The translations under genes and the position numbers were made by a program. Below, in pieces: positions 36,658 through 49,558 of a stretch of 64,000 nucleotides of DNA. This DNA comes from Paramecium octaurelia (Eukaryota > Ciliophora > Oligohymenophorea > Peniculida > Parameciidae), in the NCBI GenBank assembly GCA_905182995.1, contig CAJJDP010000037.1:67369-131368 (forward strand), read 5' to 3'. Each line of letters begins with the position of its first letter. Within the stretch, counting starts at the first letter, position 1. Below the pieces are notes generated by a model. The model did not search any database, was not told where the DNA came from, and saw only the letters and a list, made by a program, of their open reading frames with translations.

Positions 36658-39561
36658 ATGAATAATTTTTATATGTTAATAAAAAAATTAAAAGAGTACC
36701 TTCTGATTATAATTGATGATTATACCAATCAGAGATACATAGCTCAACACAATCAAATGATTCTCGAGAAAATATGGCCTGCGTTTATTACTCTAGTCAA
36801 AATTTATGCGATAATTGGACTGGTATATATAATAATTTACAATTCTTTGTACTTTTAAAGTTTCAACAGATAACTAACTACCTATTATTTTTACATTTGT
36901 TTTGTTGGGGTGCTATTGTTAGTGTATGTAGTTAGAAATATTATTGCACATTTAAAGGAATAGCATCGTTTAACACTGATCAATTTGACTTTCATACTGA
37001 TTGAGACATCTTTTTAATTATTTTTGACAGAAATCTTCCTATCCAATGAATCTGATGGTAAGATTCTAACGATATGTTAAATGTTTATAAATTTGTTATT
37101 GATTCTAGGAATAGTAAGAACGATAAAATTAAGAATTGTTTTATTACTGAAATTTTACACATATTTTGCAATCAGAAATATCACTTTTCATTTCAAATCA
37201 TTACAATCTCTCAACATAATAATATTCATAATAATGATATTGTATTTCTGGGATTAACAATTAATTAGTCTGAGTAAAGTCTCTCAATTTGCCGATTAAA
37301 CATTGAGAAGCATACCAAGTGCAGTTTGTGTCCTTGATTCATATAGCAAAGACGTCCTTTTTACAAATAGCTTCACAAAAAAAATGATGCATTAGTTAAA
37401 TAATGGAGGCTTGACTGGAACTAAATCACTGAATGTATTTTAAAACTAGAACTTGTCTTCTTAAGAATCATTTATCACTTTTTCCTTAAATGAGATTGTA
37501 TAGTTTTTTTAAGGACTTTATTTGAATTCAACTCAATTGCAAGAGCAATTTAATATTGAAAGCCAGCAGAAATTTGAGGAATTAAAGGAAACAAATTATT
37601 TAAATTAAATCAACCTAAATTAGGCTCTCGACATAATCAACAATGTCGATTGCTTATCAAATGGAAACATTTATCAATTGCAATGCTAATATGAAAACAA
37701 TTAAACATCAGAATATCCAGTCATGATTGAAGTCAGAATAAAAACAAAGCTACAATATGGAATGAATAAGAATGCAATTTTATTAAACTTCTATGATATT
37801 TCACCTAATTTCAAATCATCTTACTATAAAAATCTTAATAGATTCAAAAGTTAGGTAATAAGATCAATTTCTCATGAACTTAGAACCAGGTTGAATGTTA
37901 TATAAGGCTTTCTTGAAGTAATCTAATACAAAAGTTAACTATTTGATAAGGAAACAAATAAATTGATAAGAGCAGCCTTCAATAACTGTAGAATACAGAA
38001 CCTGATAATAAATTCCATAATAGATTACAACTTGATTCGAGAATAAAAGTTAGTTACTAAAATATAAAAATGTAAATTAATTTAAGTCGTTTAAGAAACG
38101 ATAGATTTATTTTAGGAAGAAGCTGACCTAAAAGATGTGAAAATCATATTCTTTAAATTAATTAACTAAACATAATATGAGATGCTTGATTATGAAAAAT
38201 TTTAAAGTATTTTGATACATATCATATCCAACAGTTTGAAATTTAATAGGTCAAATGGTTAAATATTTATCACTCTCAGTAAAGATAGTTAAGATAAGCA
38301 TTTATAAAATTCTAAAGAATATGAAAAAAAACTCATTTAACCATCCAATCCTTCTTAACTTTTTAAAAGCTCTTTAGATATAAATGAAAGCTCCTTCCAT
38401 TTTCCCTTAAGAAAGAATACTATTTTTAAATAATACATAAATCCAAGCAGCTAGTTTTCAAACAATAATCAAGCAACAAATACCAATAATTATGATTATT
38501 ATCTTATAGAAATTAAAGATAATGGGATTGGAATCAATTAATAAAAATTAGAAGCAATCTAAAACCTATTGAAAAATGAAGAAGAATTTTATGAAGAATA
38601 GAATTCTGATGCAGCTTCAGGGATTATGCTTGGTTTAAGAGCATCGAATACATTAATTAAATTTTTAGGAGGAAAGGAGGAAGAAAACTACATTACAATA
38701 GATTCAATCATTAATTAAGGAACCACAGTTTGCATACATTTAAAGTGTAGAATTGCATAACTGACAGACTTTATGGCTAGCGATTTATATAATAAAGAAG
38801 GTTCTTAAATATAAGTGGAAGGAGAGGTGGGAGATTTCGATAGTTTTAGTCACAAATATAATGCTTGGACTGATCCAGAAATCAGTAGTCGTACAAATAT
38901 CTTTCATAAGGTTAAGAGATCTCCTTAATTAAATCTTAATTATTAGAATAGTAGCATAAGTAATATTAAAAAGGGGAGTAACTAATTATATTCTGGGGGC
39001 AATCCTTCAAGCCTTCATCGAAATAGTGGTGGGAGTAGGATATTATTCTAGTCAGCACCTTGTAGCTGCGATTAAAAAATTGTAATAGTAGATGACGAAC
39101 CCTACAATTTACTGGTCTTGGAATCTTTATTGAAATAATTGGGGTATCAATCTATAAAAACAGATAATGGTCAGTAATGTCTGGATCTGATTGAGAAAAG
39201 CATTTCATAATTTGAAGATCATAAATGTTCAGGATATAAGGCCATAATTATGGATTACTAAATGCCTATTATGAATGGGTAAGAAGCAGCAAAATAACTT
39301 TCACTTTTGTTTAGAGAGCAACCGAAATTCTAGATACCTATTTTCGGATTGACAGGATTCTCTGGGGAAGATGATTTAATTAATTTATTGAATGCAGGAA
39401 TGAAGGAAGTATATATTAAGCCCATTACTTTAAAGAATTTAGAAGAAATTATCAGTAGTATATAGATAAGTGAAAACAAAGACACTTCTCATTTCTCTTC
39501 AAAATAATTACATTGTCTTGAATTAGATTATGATGATGAGGAGAAATTCGTAAATGAATGA
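36658..39561 (+). CDS. Membrane hybrid histidine kinase with receiver domain
   Basis: An intronless 967-residue frame. The N-terminal 230 residues have four or five hydrophobic helices (AIIGLVYIIIYNSLYF, YICFVGVLLLVYVV, FILIETSFQLFLTEIFL and others), followed by a PAS-like segment. The HisKA box is RSISHELRTRLNVIQGF with the phosphorylatable His at about 406. The HATPase part has IISNSLKFNRSNGQIFI (N box) and IKDNGIGINQQKL (G1), then ASGIMLGLRASNTL. The receiver begins KIVIVDDEPYNLLVLESLL, has the phosphoacceptor Asp at about 866 in IIMDYQMPIMNG, and the conserved Lys in YIKPIT. It is a complete hybrid two-component sensor. In-frame TAA/TAG codons show it is a native ciliate gene, not contamination. 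Confidence 0.95.
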
Positions 39562-39630
39562 TACTTATTAATTAATTTATATGAATTTTACTAATAATAT
39601 GCAATTCATATTATTATATTTAATTTATTT

Positions 39631-40269
39631 ATGTATAAAATAAAACCCACAATGTCCGGGAGAATAGCATCATATTCTTTGGTTGGATTAGGATTCATTT
39701 CAATGGATTACATTACATCATTCATTGATAATTCATACAGACGCAAGTATTCAGACCAATTTTAATAAATATAAGATGAATACGATGTAAAAAATTACAT
39801 AATAAGATATCTGATCCATTCAAAATCAATTATTTTAGAAATTTTACATATGGATTTATGTCAACTAATTTCAATTCTATATTGCATGTGAAATTAAATC
39901 AATTTTTAGGACAGAGACAATACTCCCCCAAATTTAAACTAGTACTACATTTTATATACAAGGTTATTAGTCCTCTAGCCCCAATTCCTTATTATCTATT
40001 TGCTGGTTTCTTAGAAAATAAACCAATGGATATTATCTTCTCAAATTTATTGAATGATTTGAAGATTTTAATACCTTTTAGGATAATTCTGGATTATTTA
40101 AGAATAAATAACTTTTTTTTCTAAAAGTAAATATAAATTTAATCTCTTTAGACCATAGCCTGGAAGTTCTTTGGTTCCAAATAAGGCTCTATTTGTTTGT
40201 TTTGTGACAGCAAAGATAATGAACTCATCTTTATTAATATGTATGTATGATAAGAAAATCATATTTTGA
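39631..40269 (+). CDS. Mpv17/PMP22 family membrane protein
   Basis: Two introns (20 and 25 nt) give 197 residues. Hydrophobic helices match the order of Mpv17-like proteins: an N-terminal ASYSLVGLGFISMDYIT, then FRNFTYGFMSTNFNSILHV, then VISPLAPIPYYLFAGFLENK, and SLVPNKALFVCFVTAKIMNS at the C-terminus, which corresponds to the VPxxxRVLFVNxV signature. Members sit in inner mitochondrial or peroxisomal membranes. Similarity is modest, so the family call is likely rather than certain. A second ATG (39652) seven codons downstream is an alternative start. Confidence 0.7.
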
Positions 40270-40328
40270 AAAGCTGATAATTTGAGATCTGATATATATA
40301 TTTTTATAAATCATACATTCGAATTAAA

Positions 40329-42006
40329 TCAACCAATGGATTTGTTGCTTAAGGTTTATAATTTTCTTAATTAAGTGCTGCTTCTTAGCAATTAACAAAA
40401 ATCTAGATCAGCAACCTACTCTAAAGGATGCCCTTCATCAGGAACTAACTTTAATATATTCAAAGATTACCTACATCAAAATCATCAACCTAGTTTGCAG
40501 CTAATCTTGAGTGTCGTCTGTTATTGGATAGTTAAGATTAAACCTTAAGATCTAGTTCACTTTAGGATCTTAATTCTATAATTGTTCTTAATGAAGGTAA
40601 TTCTACCTTTTTCTTTTTAATAACATTCAGCTATTTAATTTTGCTCTTAATATTCACAAACCAATGATGTTTCATACTATCAGATATTGTGATTCTTTGC
40701 TCTATTATTTAAGAAATAAATACTAGGATTGGTTTCTAGCAATTTTGATAATAAATCTAATTCGCTTAGACTGATATTCTTCTCTATTGATTTATCAAGT
40801 GGGGAGGTTCCATCATTAGGAATCTAAGACAATTTCTTCTACAATAATTTCTAAATTTTAGTTGTATCGATTTCATATTTATCAAAATGCTTCTCACTAG
40901 GCAACTGTGTTGGAAATGTCATGAAATAAAGCAAGACTCCTAAACTATACAAATCAGAGGTAATATTTGGGGGTACTCCATTATAAAACTCAGGGGCTAT
41001 AAATCCTTCGATCTATCTATTCAAAATCCAGTCTAATTTGTCATTTATTCTATATTGCTATAGATACCAATACAATCAATACTTTGAAGGATAAGTTAAT
41101 CAAAAAGATCTGAAGGAGTTAATTATTGGAGTTAATAATTATGTTTAGAGGGTTGAGATTTCCATGATAAAATTAATGTTTATCCAAAAATTTAAGCAGT
41201 TGCAAGATTTGATAAACGATCTAATTTAATAGATAAGCTAATTACTGAAGCTATTTGAACTTCGTGTAACGGATTTGTTAATATTAAATTATAAAGGGAT
41301 TCTCCTTTGAAATGCTCATATAGGATGAATAAATATGAGTCATCTTCGTATACTCTTCTTAATTGCAACAAATTTGAATGCTTGATTGATCGCAGCATTT
41401 AGATTTCATTATGAACAACCTCCTCTATCTCAGGCCATTATTCAAAGTCTTCCATCTTGTATATTTGAACTGTGAATTATGCATTATTCTAAATTAAAAA
41501 CAAATAATTACAGTTTTTTTGTAGCATTAATAAATTCCAGGCAACATTCTATCTGTCAATTTGTATTTCCCAAAAAAGTCATTCAATTTACAATATTATT
41601 TCATCAATTTGTACCAGTTTCGATACTGAATGAATTAAGAAAAGAATAGATATGTGTTCCCTAAATTATTAGATATAATTAATCCATAGGTTTTTGCTTC
41701 TTTGTATTAGATTAACTCTTTTTAAATACTGCAATTACTCAATATTAAATGAGTATGAATTTTGTCCTGTTGACATATTAGAATATTCGGATATATATGA
41801 AATAGTTTTTCGGAGAATTCTTATTTTTATTAGTTGTAACTAAAAACATTCCCTGATTACAGTTGAGGATAGAGTAAGATCTTTTTCATATATTCTTCTC
41901 CAATTTCCTTTAGATTTGATTTCTCTAAATCTTTTGGAGAAAATTTTCCAACCAAGTTTAAAAGCCAACCAACTGAATTTTATTGTTAGTGATCAGAGGA
42001 TTTCAT
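40329..42006 (-). CDS. Pseudokinase with N-terminal extension
   Basis: Five introns (22-26 nt) give 518 residues in exact frame. An N-terminal region of about 170 residues (GWLLNLVGKFSPKDLE, then YGLIISNNLGNTYLFFSQF) resembles the extension of the kinase gene at 22622. The kinase-like part keeps FTVQIYKMED (possible Lys), HSNLLQLRRVYEDD, LFILYEHFKGESLYNLI and the C-lobe FIAPEFYNGVPPN and SDLYSLGVLLYFM. The His-Arg-Asp loop is FYHGNLNPLNIII (Asp missing) and Asp-Phe-Gly is replaced by LINLSF. It should be catalytically inactive. The C-terminal 110 residues are low-complexity and charged. The role is unknown. Confidence 0.78.
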
Positions 42007-42074
42007 TCAATTTGTGTATTTTTTATATAAATTTATTGATTAATTATTCATCATTTTTCATAAACAAAAATTAA

Positions 42075-42796
42075 ATGAAGTAGGAAAAAAGTAAAAGCAA
42101 GCCAAAAGATTAGAGAGAGGAAATCCTACCTGTAAATAAGATAATCTAAAAATGTCAATAGACATTAGGTATTTATTATACTAATCAAAGAGATCACTTA
42201 GTTTGAATAGCAAGAATTAAAGAAAATGTTTTCTATAGTTTCTGACAAAATGCATCAAGTTAATTAAAAAATTTACACCTTCGAAAGGGAAGAACGGCTA
42301 TTGAGGAGGGAAAATGATGAATGGGAATTCTATTTGAAAGAAAAAACTTCTCTTCTTAAATAACTAACATTATTAATTGATTTAATTAGTGGCAAAGATC
42401 AATCCTTTGAAATAGATATTTCCACCAATCCTGCCTATAAAGAAATCCAGACTTACCCCATTCACAAAAAACAATTGGGTGAAGACCTACTAAAAACCAT
42501 TCAGAGCGATGAAACGTCAATAATTAAGCTCTAAGCACAATTATAAGAAATTGAAGAAACATCTAAGCTTCTTAGACAATCTGGTGCTTTTTGGAACTGT
42601 GTTCGTTGCAACATCACTTTAAAGGAAGGATTTAATGAAGAAGTAATTAAAAATTTTATTTGAGACATGTATATTTCATCCAGGCAAACTCAAATATTTT
42701 TCATGCAGAACGTGCGGAGGGGATGAATACTTTACCTGCTGTAATTAATGTAGAGATTGCAATCCTGGTTGTAAAAAAGGCTTGCATAAACCTTGA
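42075..42796 (+). CDS. Coiled-coil protein with Cys-rich C-terminal domain
   Basis: Two 22-nt introns give 225 residues. Residues about 40-165 are helical and charged (FEREERLLRRENDEW). The last 60 residues are a zinc-binding candidate: WNCVRCN, then ETCIFHPGKLKYFSCRTC, then GGDEYFTCCNQCRDCNPGC and KKGLHKP. The combination CxFHPG...GxxxYxTCC... with a terminal GCxxxLHxP resembles a small Cys/His domain found in several protist proteins. It has no established name known to me. Function is unknown. Confidence 0.7.
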
Positions 42797-42853
42797 CACA
42801 TTATATATATTTTATTAAGATTTTAATGCTTAATTTAATAGTGAATTTAATTT

Positions 42854-45533
42854 TCATTTGTCAAAAGCCATTTTATGTCCTTTTATCATTTGCTATAGTT
42901 CATTTATAACTTTTAGCTTTTTATCTTTTTATTATCGCTAAGATTCCTCTTGATTCTTCACTTTTTCTAATTACTCCTTTTAACATTTAACCTTCTCCAA
43001 CTCACTTGTATAATTCTATTTCAAATTATTTTCTTTCTAAATATTAGATTACAATTACTTCCTGATATTAGTCCAATAACTTTTTGTTTTCGTACACATT
43101 ATTAAGGTATTTATTTTTATAATTATCCTTTAACTTATCAGTTTGTTCTAAATCTTTTATTAATTATTATGTTTGCATTTTTAGTTGTCTATTATTTTCA
43201 TCTAATATTTTATTAGCATTTTCAATTGTTTTAAGCTAATTTGAAAGTTCACTTAAATTTGTTGAATTTTACTCTAATTTTAATTATTATTTTTCGATTT
43301 AAATTGTTTGATCATTTATTAATTCTTTAAATTCTTACTCCTTATTTTAATACGTTCTAAGTTCATTTTCTAATTCACTTATTCTTTATTATGCAGATAA
43401 TATTTAGTTTTCTTGATTTTTACATTGTTATTCAGTTAAATAGAATTCCTTTAAACGATTGTTTTCAGTTTCATCAAATTGTTTTTATGCTCTTTTAAAT
43501 GTGAATTCCTTTTCCTGTTACAATTAGGAGAATTTTATTTTGATTTACTCATTCTATTGCCTTTCAAATTATAATTCGAACTCAATTTATTTAAGATTTC
43601 GTTTTAATTGATCATATTCTCCTTAAATACTTAATAATTGCTCTTAAGTCTTTGCTAATATCTATCGTTCAACTTATAATTCCTTATTAATAACTAATTT
43701 AATTACGATTTAATATACTTGAGTCAGAATTTTTTGGTTTATTGAAAGTAATGATTGGTTCGAAGTTAGATTAAGGCTATTATGTTTGATTTTAAATTTT
43801 AGATTCTAAATCTAATATCTTTTTCTTTAAAATCAATTCTTTTGATCTTTATTCATTTATTTCTTTTTCTCTGTTTTCTACTTTCAGATTGGATATTCTT
43901 AACTCCTCTTCTTATCGAATGACTTTTTCACGAATTTAAAATGATTATTCCTATTCTGAAATCAATTAATATTTCATTTAGGTTAATTGTTATTCTAGTT
44001 TCTAATTTTTTGTATTAGCAGTTTACAAATGAGATTTTAATGATTATAATTCATTTTACTTTTATTCAGCATTTCCATCAAGCTCATTTTTCTTTTATTA
44101 GATTTACTATGATAGTTCTCTATTAGAAATCAATTCTCTATCTAATTGTAATTTCAATTTCATATTTTCTTCTTTAATCCTCTCTGTTTAATCTTTGACT
44201 GATTCCAGTTCTCTTTGAAATCTTTATGAAATTTCTTGCTCTGGGATTTCATACTATCTCTTTTAATAGACCCCATTTTCTATTTGTTGAATTTTAAGAC
44301 ATATAGCTTTATAATCTTTCTTTAACATTTCATTTTCGATTAGAACTTTTTCATTTTCTTATTTCAATCTTTCAAAACTGTTTAATGGAACACTATTAAT
44401 TTCTTACTATTAATATGATTTTCCCAATTGATCTAATTTAGTGCTGTATTCTGATTGCATAATTTTCATTTCTTTAGTTAGAGATTTTACTTCTTTTCTG
44501 ACTTATTTATTTTCAAGTTATTTCTCATTAATAATTTATTGTAATTCATTGATTTCTTAAGTCAAACGCAAATTTTGTTCGTAATACTCTGTAAGTAAAT
44601 TTTTGACTTACTTACTTCTGTAATACAGAATCCTATACTCTTTTAATAGTTTTTCTTTTGTGACAGATTCTAGTTTAGCTGTTAGCATGAGGTTCTCTTC
44701 TTTGTTTAATTGTCCAGTTTCAAATTCTTTTATGTTTTTGTCATTGTCCATTAATACGTCATATCTAGATTATGCAGTCGAAGGATTCATTTTTAATTTC
44801 ATAATTTCTTTTGTATCACTAGAATCTGAAAAAGAACTTGATTCTTCATAAGGAGACTCAAATCTTTGATTTTTGACTTGTTTTTTGGGAGAGCGAGCTT
44901 TACGAGAAGAACTTCAATAAACAACATAAATTACCTTGAAGTTCTACCAACAGTATTCTTTGAATTTCTTGAGTCTTGGATTCTCACATTAGGTCTTGAA
45001 CTATCTCTTTATTATTACATTTCCTTAGAGAAACTTCCAAGTTTAGTCTCAAAGGTTTTTTGAATTAATTATGGAGTGTTTTAAATGTTTGAGGACTTTA
45101 AAGACTTTTTAACTTTTTTTGAAGATTTGCTTCTGCTTTGTTCTAGACTTTTTAATTAGGTTTTTGATTGACTGCGTGAACTCTTCCCCTTTTTACTTTA
45201 ACTTTTCTTAGACTTCGTGGATTTTCTGCTTTTATGGTCTGAAACTGGTGTTTTTCGATTATCATCAGTAATGAAAGTTCTAAACTTCTTTTTCATTCTG
45301 GATAATTTCTTCCCTATATCTGTTAACTATGTTAGTGTTTGGTTTTTATGATTAAATTCACATTATTTGGCCTCCTCAAACAAACTTTTTTATTCTCCCT
45401 CTCGATCCTTAATCCATTGTTTAGAGAGCGGGGAAGGTGGATGACTTACATTTTTTAAAAGACTATTAATTTGTTACTGAAAACGATTTTCACTTTTCCT
45501 TTTGTGTTTGGAACTTGTTCTTGTTTAAGACAT
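42854..45533 (-). CDS. Long coiled-coil protein
   Basis: Three introns (23, 22 and 22 nt) give 870 residues in exact frame. The first 250 residues are Ser/Lys/Arg-rich and disordered (RSKSSKKVKKSLKSS, SRKARSPKKQ). From about residue 300 to the end it is one long coiled coil with heptads rich in Leu, Gln, Glu and Lys. No globular domain or motor motif. It is likely structural (basal body, cortex or centrosome-like), by analogy only. The C-terminus ends KVINELQQMIKGHKMAFDK. It is divergent from the PIBF1 gene with about 390 bp between starts. Confidence 0.8.
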
Positions 45534-45920
45534 TATTTTAATTATATTGTTAATATTTGAATTTTTCATATTACTTATAATAATTACATTATTCAACTTT
45601 ATATAAGTTTGTACGATGGCTTACTAACTATTTACAATAGTGTAAATAGACTGAGAATTGGAAAATAAAATTCATCTCTGAAATATATAGGCAACTTTCA
45701 TTTACAAAAACAAATTTATAAAATTAAATTAATAATTTAATTCATCTTTTATAAGAAATCAATATTTCTTTGGATATTAAGGAGGTTATAAACTTAATTA
45801 AATAACTATTAAATGATATTGTCTTTAGAACCATATCAATGGAGAGTTTTTGTTTGGATTGAAATTATTAATCTATGAATATTATAACTAGAAACTAAAT
45901 TTGAAATAATTAACTGATAA
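45534..45920. other. Divergent intergenic region
   Basis: About 390 bp between two coiled-coil genes facing away from each other. Very AT-rich. No motif recognised. Confidence 0.5.
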
Positions 45921-48387
45921 ATGAGCACGAAGAGGAAAGATATCGTAAAACTGATGAAATCAATGAATATTGACCCAACTACATTTTCTGAGGAAGATAT
46001 TAGGCAATTCGAGTAAGGCTAAGTGATGATGAGCGACAGTGAGTCAGATAGCATGAGAGATTCTGTATCCATAGATGATATTGAGAATTACTAATAGAAT
46101 AGACATAATAGAGGAGGGGATACTCATGACACAGTCAATATGAAAAATGTATTATAATTGATTCAATATTAGAATTATTCTTCTGTTGTGGGCATGCAAG
46201 AGAAATAAATAGCATTTCTAAATGCTGAAATAAAGCGCATTCAAGCAGCCAACGATGCTGATAGACAAAGGATTTTTGCTAATCATAGAATAGAAACTGA
46301 TAAGCTTTTGAGTGAAATCAAATAACTAAAGTCTAGGATGATATATCAAGAATCTCAGTTACCAGGAATAAGGGAGGCTTTGGCATAGGTCAGAGACATG
46401 TTGGCTGGGTTAGTTCCAGAGGCTGTCTATTTGAGATTGAGAGATTTGAATGAGAAGGAAATGCCCATTTAAGATTGGGTGTTGGTTTAGGTTTGGGAGA
46501 TTGTATATCCATTTAAAAAGGAGGGGGAATTTTAGAAGAAGGAGATATTGGCTTTGAGAGAAGAACTTAGATAGATAACAGAGAAGCACTAATTCTTATT
46601 GAATGATTTGGAACATGGTTAAAAGATGATGGTCGATAGAGAAGAGGACATTAGAAGACATAAATTAAATTATGATAATGCTAGGAAGGCTTTGGAGTTA
46701 GAATTAACTAAGTCTTAAGAAGAGTTGGCCTTGTTAAGAGAGAAGGGAGCGAGATTTGATGAGTTGAGTAGGGATTATAAGAGATTGGAGCAAGAGAAAT
46801 TTTTATTGGAAGAAAAGGCTGGCTTCTATCAAAATAATCAAGCTGGCGATAAGGCAGGAGATCAATATAAGGCATAGGATGATGCCAAGAGGAAGGGAGA
46901 TCTTTTATAATAAGACAAGGAGTATTTAACTAAGGAGAACATATAGCTGTTGGAGAAGGTGAAGAGATTGGAGGACAAATTGGATAGAACAGAGAAAGAA
47001 TATTTGGAAGCCAAGAATTAAGCTTAAGAATATTTGTTTTAATTGTTGAATTCTAAAACTGATTAGACTCAGGCTTATGAAAAGAGAATCTACTCTGAAA
47101 TTGCAGATCTTAAAGAAAAACATCATCATGAATTGGAAATTGCCAAATAGAATTTAGTTGACATTTATGAAACTCAGATCAAATTCTTGAAGGATGCAAA
47201 GGAGGAAATTTAACTTAGAAAAGATAATCTAGAAGGGCAAGTGAAGGAAAAATCAACATTATATGATCACTTGTTAATTGATTACAGAAATTTATAAAGA
47301 AAATTAGATGGAGATTTATCTGAATAGAGAATTCAATTGAGATTGAAGGTTGAAGAGTTGGATAGAGTTTAGAATATCTATGAGGATACATTGGCCAATC
47401 TCAAAGCTACAAAACATGAGAATGAGATGTTAAGGGAGAAAATTAATGTTTTAAAGGCAGAGTATTATAAATGTTAAGTAGAGGCAAAGGAGCAGATGAG
47501 CAATATAAATGCTCAATTGCAAGTTGCAAAAGAACAACTCAGTAATTATGAAGGAATCGAAAGAGAAATTGATGATGCTATTATGAAATCAGCAGGTAAT
47601 GAATATGATGCAATGAATCCATTATTGGGATTCATGGGCACTGTCCCTACATCTTCTAAAAGAAGAATTCAATAGGCTCTAAATTTAGCTTAAAGATTGC
47701 AAGCAAAGTAAAGAGAATCAGAGTAGTTATAAAGACAATTAAGAGAGAAGCAATAAGAAATTGAGAAATTATAAGAGGAGACTAAATTATAGAGAGATGT
47801 ACTTGATAAGACACACCAACCGTAAATAGTTTATATATAATGACTAGTCATTCCTATTTGGTCGCCCATATTGAAGAGAAAGACAGGGAGATCTTAAAAT
47901 ATAAGTCACTGCTAAAAAAATATGATTAGGATTATTAGATTTTAAAAGCTGAAAATGATGACATTGCTAATGTATTAGTAATTTATAAATTGAATAGAGA
48001 TTCATGAGGGCTGAGGAAGATCTGTAAAGATTGAGGATTAAAAGATAGAATTTGCAAAATATTTAGAATATTTTAATAGGGATTGCCACTGGTAGTTAAA
48101 ATGACATGAGACAAAATTTGAGGAGTGCCATAAATGAGATGTCGGAAGCATTAAATACAAAAACATATATTGATCCTTAAAGTGCGATGTAGAAAAAGAG
48201 TAAGATATTGGATTTAACTTAGGTGTTGCTCAAAATAGTCAATAAAAAGAATAAGAAGGACCATCTTGGTATTCAAAACTAAAGCAAAAGCAGAAGAAGT
48301 GAAAGTATATTTAGTAGTTACTAATTAAGAAGATAATAATTATTAAATATTAAATATTAATATTAACTTTTTATTAATTGTGAGTGA
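45921..48387 (+). CDS. PIBF1: PIBF1/CEP90 centriolar satellite and basal-body protein
   Basis: Two introns (26 and 20 nt) give 806 residues. Coiled coil almost throughout. Family-specific features include the N-terminal acidic Ser-rich segment (MMSDSESDSMRDSVS), ESQLPGIREALAQVRDMLAG, VYLRLRDLNEKEMPIQDWV, and near the C-terminus GIEREIDDAIMKSAGNE. There follow GFMGTVPTSSKRRIQQALNL (human PIBF1 has NVPTTAKRRLKQSVHL at that place) and then HQPHSYLVAHIEEKDREI. PIBF1/CEP90 is needed at centriolar distal appendages and for basal body docking in ciliates and animals. This is a single gene with no break. Confidence 0.88.
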
Positions 48388-48581
48388 GAGATAAAGCGAT
48401 GATTGGCTATTTCTATAGTAGTCAGTTAGCATTGATCTCTAATAGTAAATGTGTTTCTCTTAGTAGATTGTTCGAAGGAATTGAACACCTACACAGATAC
48501 AACACAACAACCTTATTTACAGAATGAATATTTTTATGATGCTATTAAGATGATTATATATTAATTTATAAAAGATATATA

Positions 48582-49511
48582 ATGAATTAAGGGGAGGGAG
48601 AAGTAACAGAAGCTGAACAATACGAGAAAGTGGTGAAGTACATTGTCAAAAATACTCCTTTCGGATAAGCTAATTTAGTGATTAAGGATTTGTGCAAAAT
48701 CATTGGGAATATTAATCCATAGAATCCTGTTATGCTATAAGCATTGAGGGATCACAATGAGGAGCATTTGGCTTTGATTAAAGGCTAAAACACTCAAGTA
48801 ATAGTCTATTTTGATCACTTAGATCCTTACAAGTGTACTGAATTCTTAGGAAGACTTTTATGTAGATTAGAAAAACAATGAGACAATTTAAGTGGATCAT
48901 GAAAAATTAGAAATAATATCCAGATCTTAAGTGGAATTACCATCAGATCCAGAACTGAACATACTCAGAGATGCACTTGAATAGCAATTAAATCTCTACT
49001 TGAGTTAACAATTTAATGAGAAAGTTTGTGGAGCTTACGGTACACTTAAAATGCATTTAATTAGTTATGTATCAAGGTGATGCTTCCGATTACACATTCT
49101 ACTTAGGAATTACTGCAAAAACAATCAATTTGCCAAACTTTTTGTAAAATTAATCCATAATATGTTAGCTGTGGAAGTTGGATCTCAACTTGGGAATTCA
49201 CAAAAACATAATTGAAAGGTGATTTGAAAGTGTAAGCACACTATTATGAAGATGGTAATGTGCAATTAAAAAATGTAAATACCTTCTCAGAGGGAATCAA
49301 TGTAGATTTGTCAACAGCTAGTGAAAGTGCTAAATAGATTGTTCATACAATCGCTAAATTAGAAAACAAGCATTAAGCAGGAATGGATAATTTATATAAT
49401 TCTATGCCTGACATTTTCTTTAAAGCTATGAGAAGACCCCTACCAATAACAGGTACAAAGATGAATTGGAATGAAAATGTTCACAAATTAGTAGCAAATT
49501 TGAAATAATGA
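48582..49511 (+). CDS. CAPZA: F-actin capping protein subunit alpha
   Basis: Three introns (19, 25 and 25 nt) give 286 residues, exactly the usual length of capping protein alpha. Landmarks are YIVKNTPFGQANLVIKDL, then HLALIKGQNTQVIVYFDHLD, then YVDQKNNETIQVDHEKL, then FFCGSWISTWEFT, VQAHYYEDGNVQL and a C-terminal FKAMRRPLPITGTKMNWNE. With the beta subunit it caps actin barbed ends. The first intron is only 19 nt (GTACTGAATTCTTAGGAAG); skipping it destroys the conserved FYVD segment, so it is well supported. Confidence 0.95.
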
Positions 49512-49558
49512 AAATATAATAAATATTTAATGAACAAATTAATGTTTCGAAGGATATA

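Noticed and set aside
36658-39561. Bacterial contamination or recent transfer of the histidine kinase
   Set aside because: Many in-frame TAA/TAG codons read as Gln and local base composition fit the host; no bacterial neighbours.
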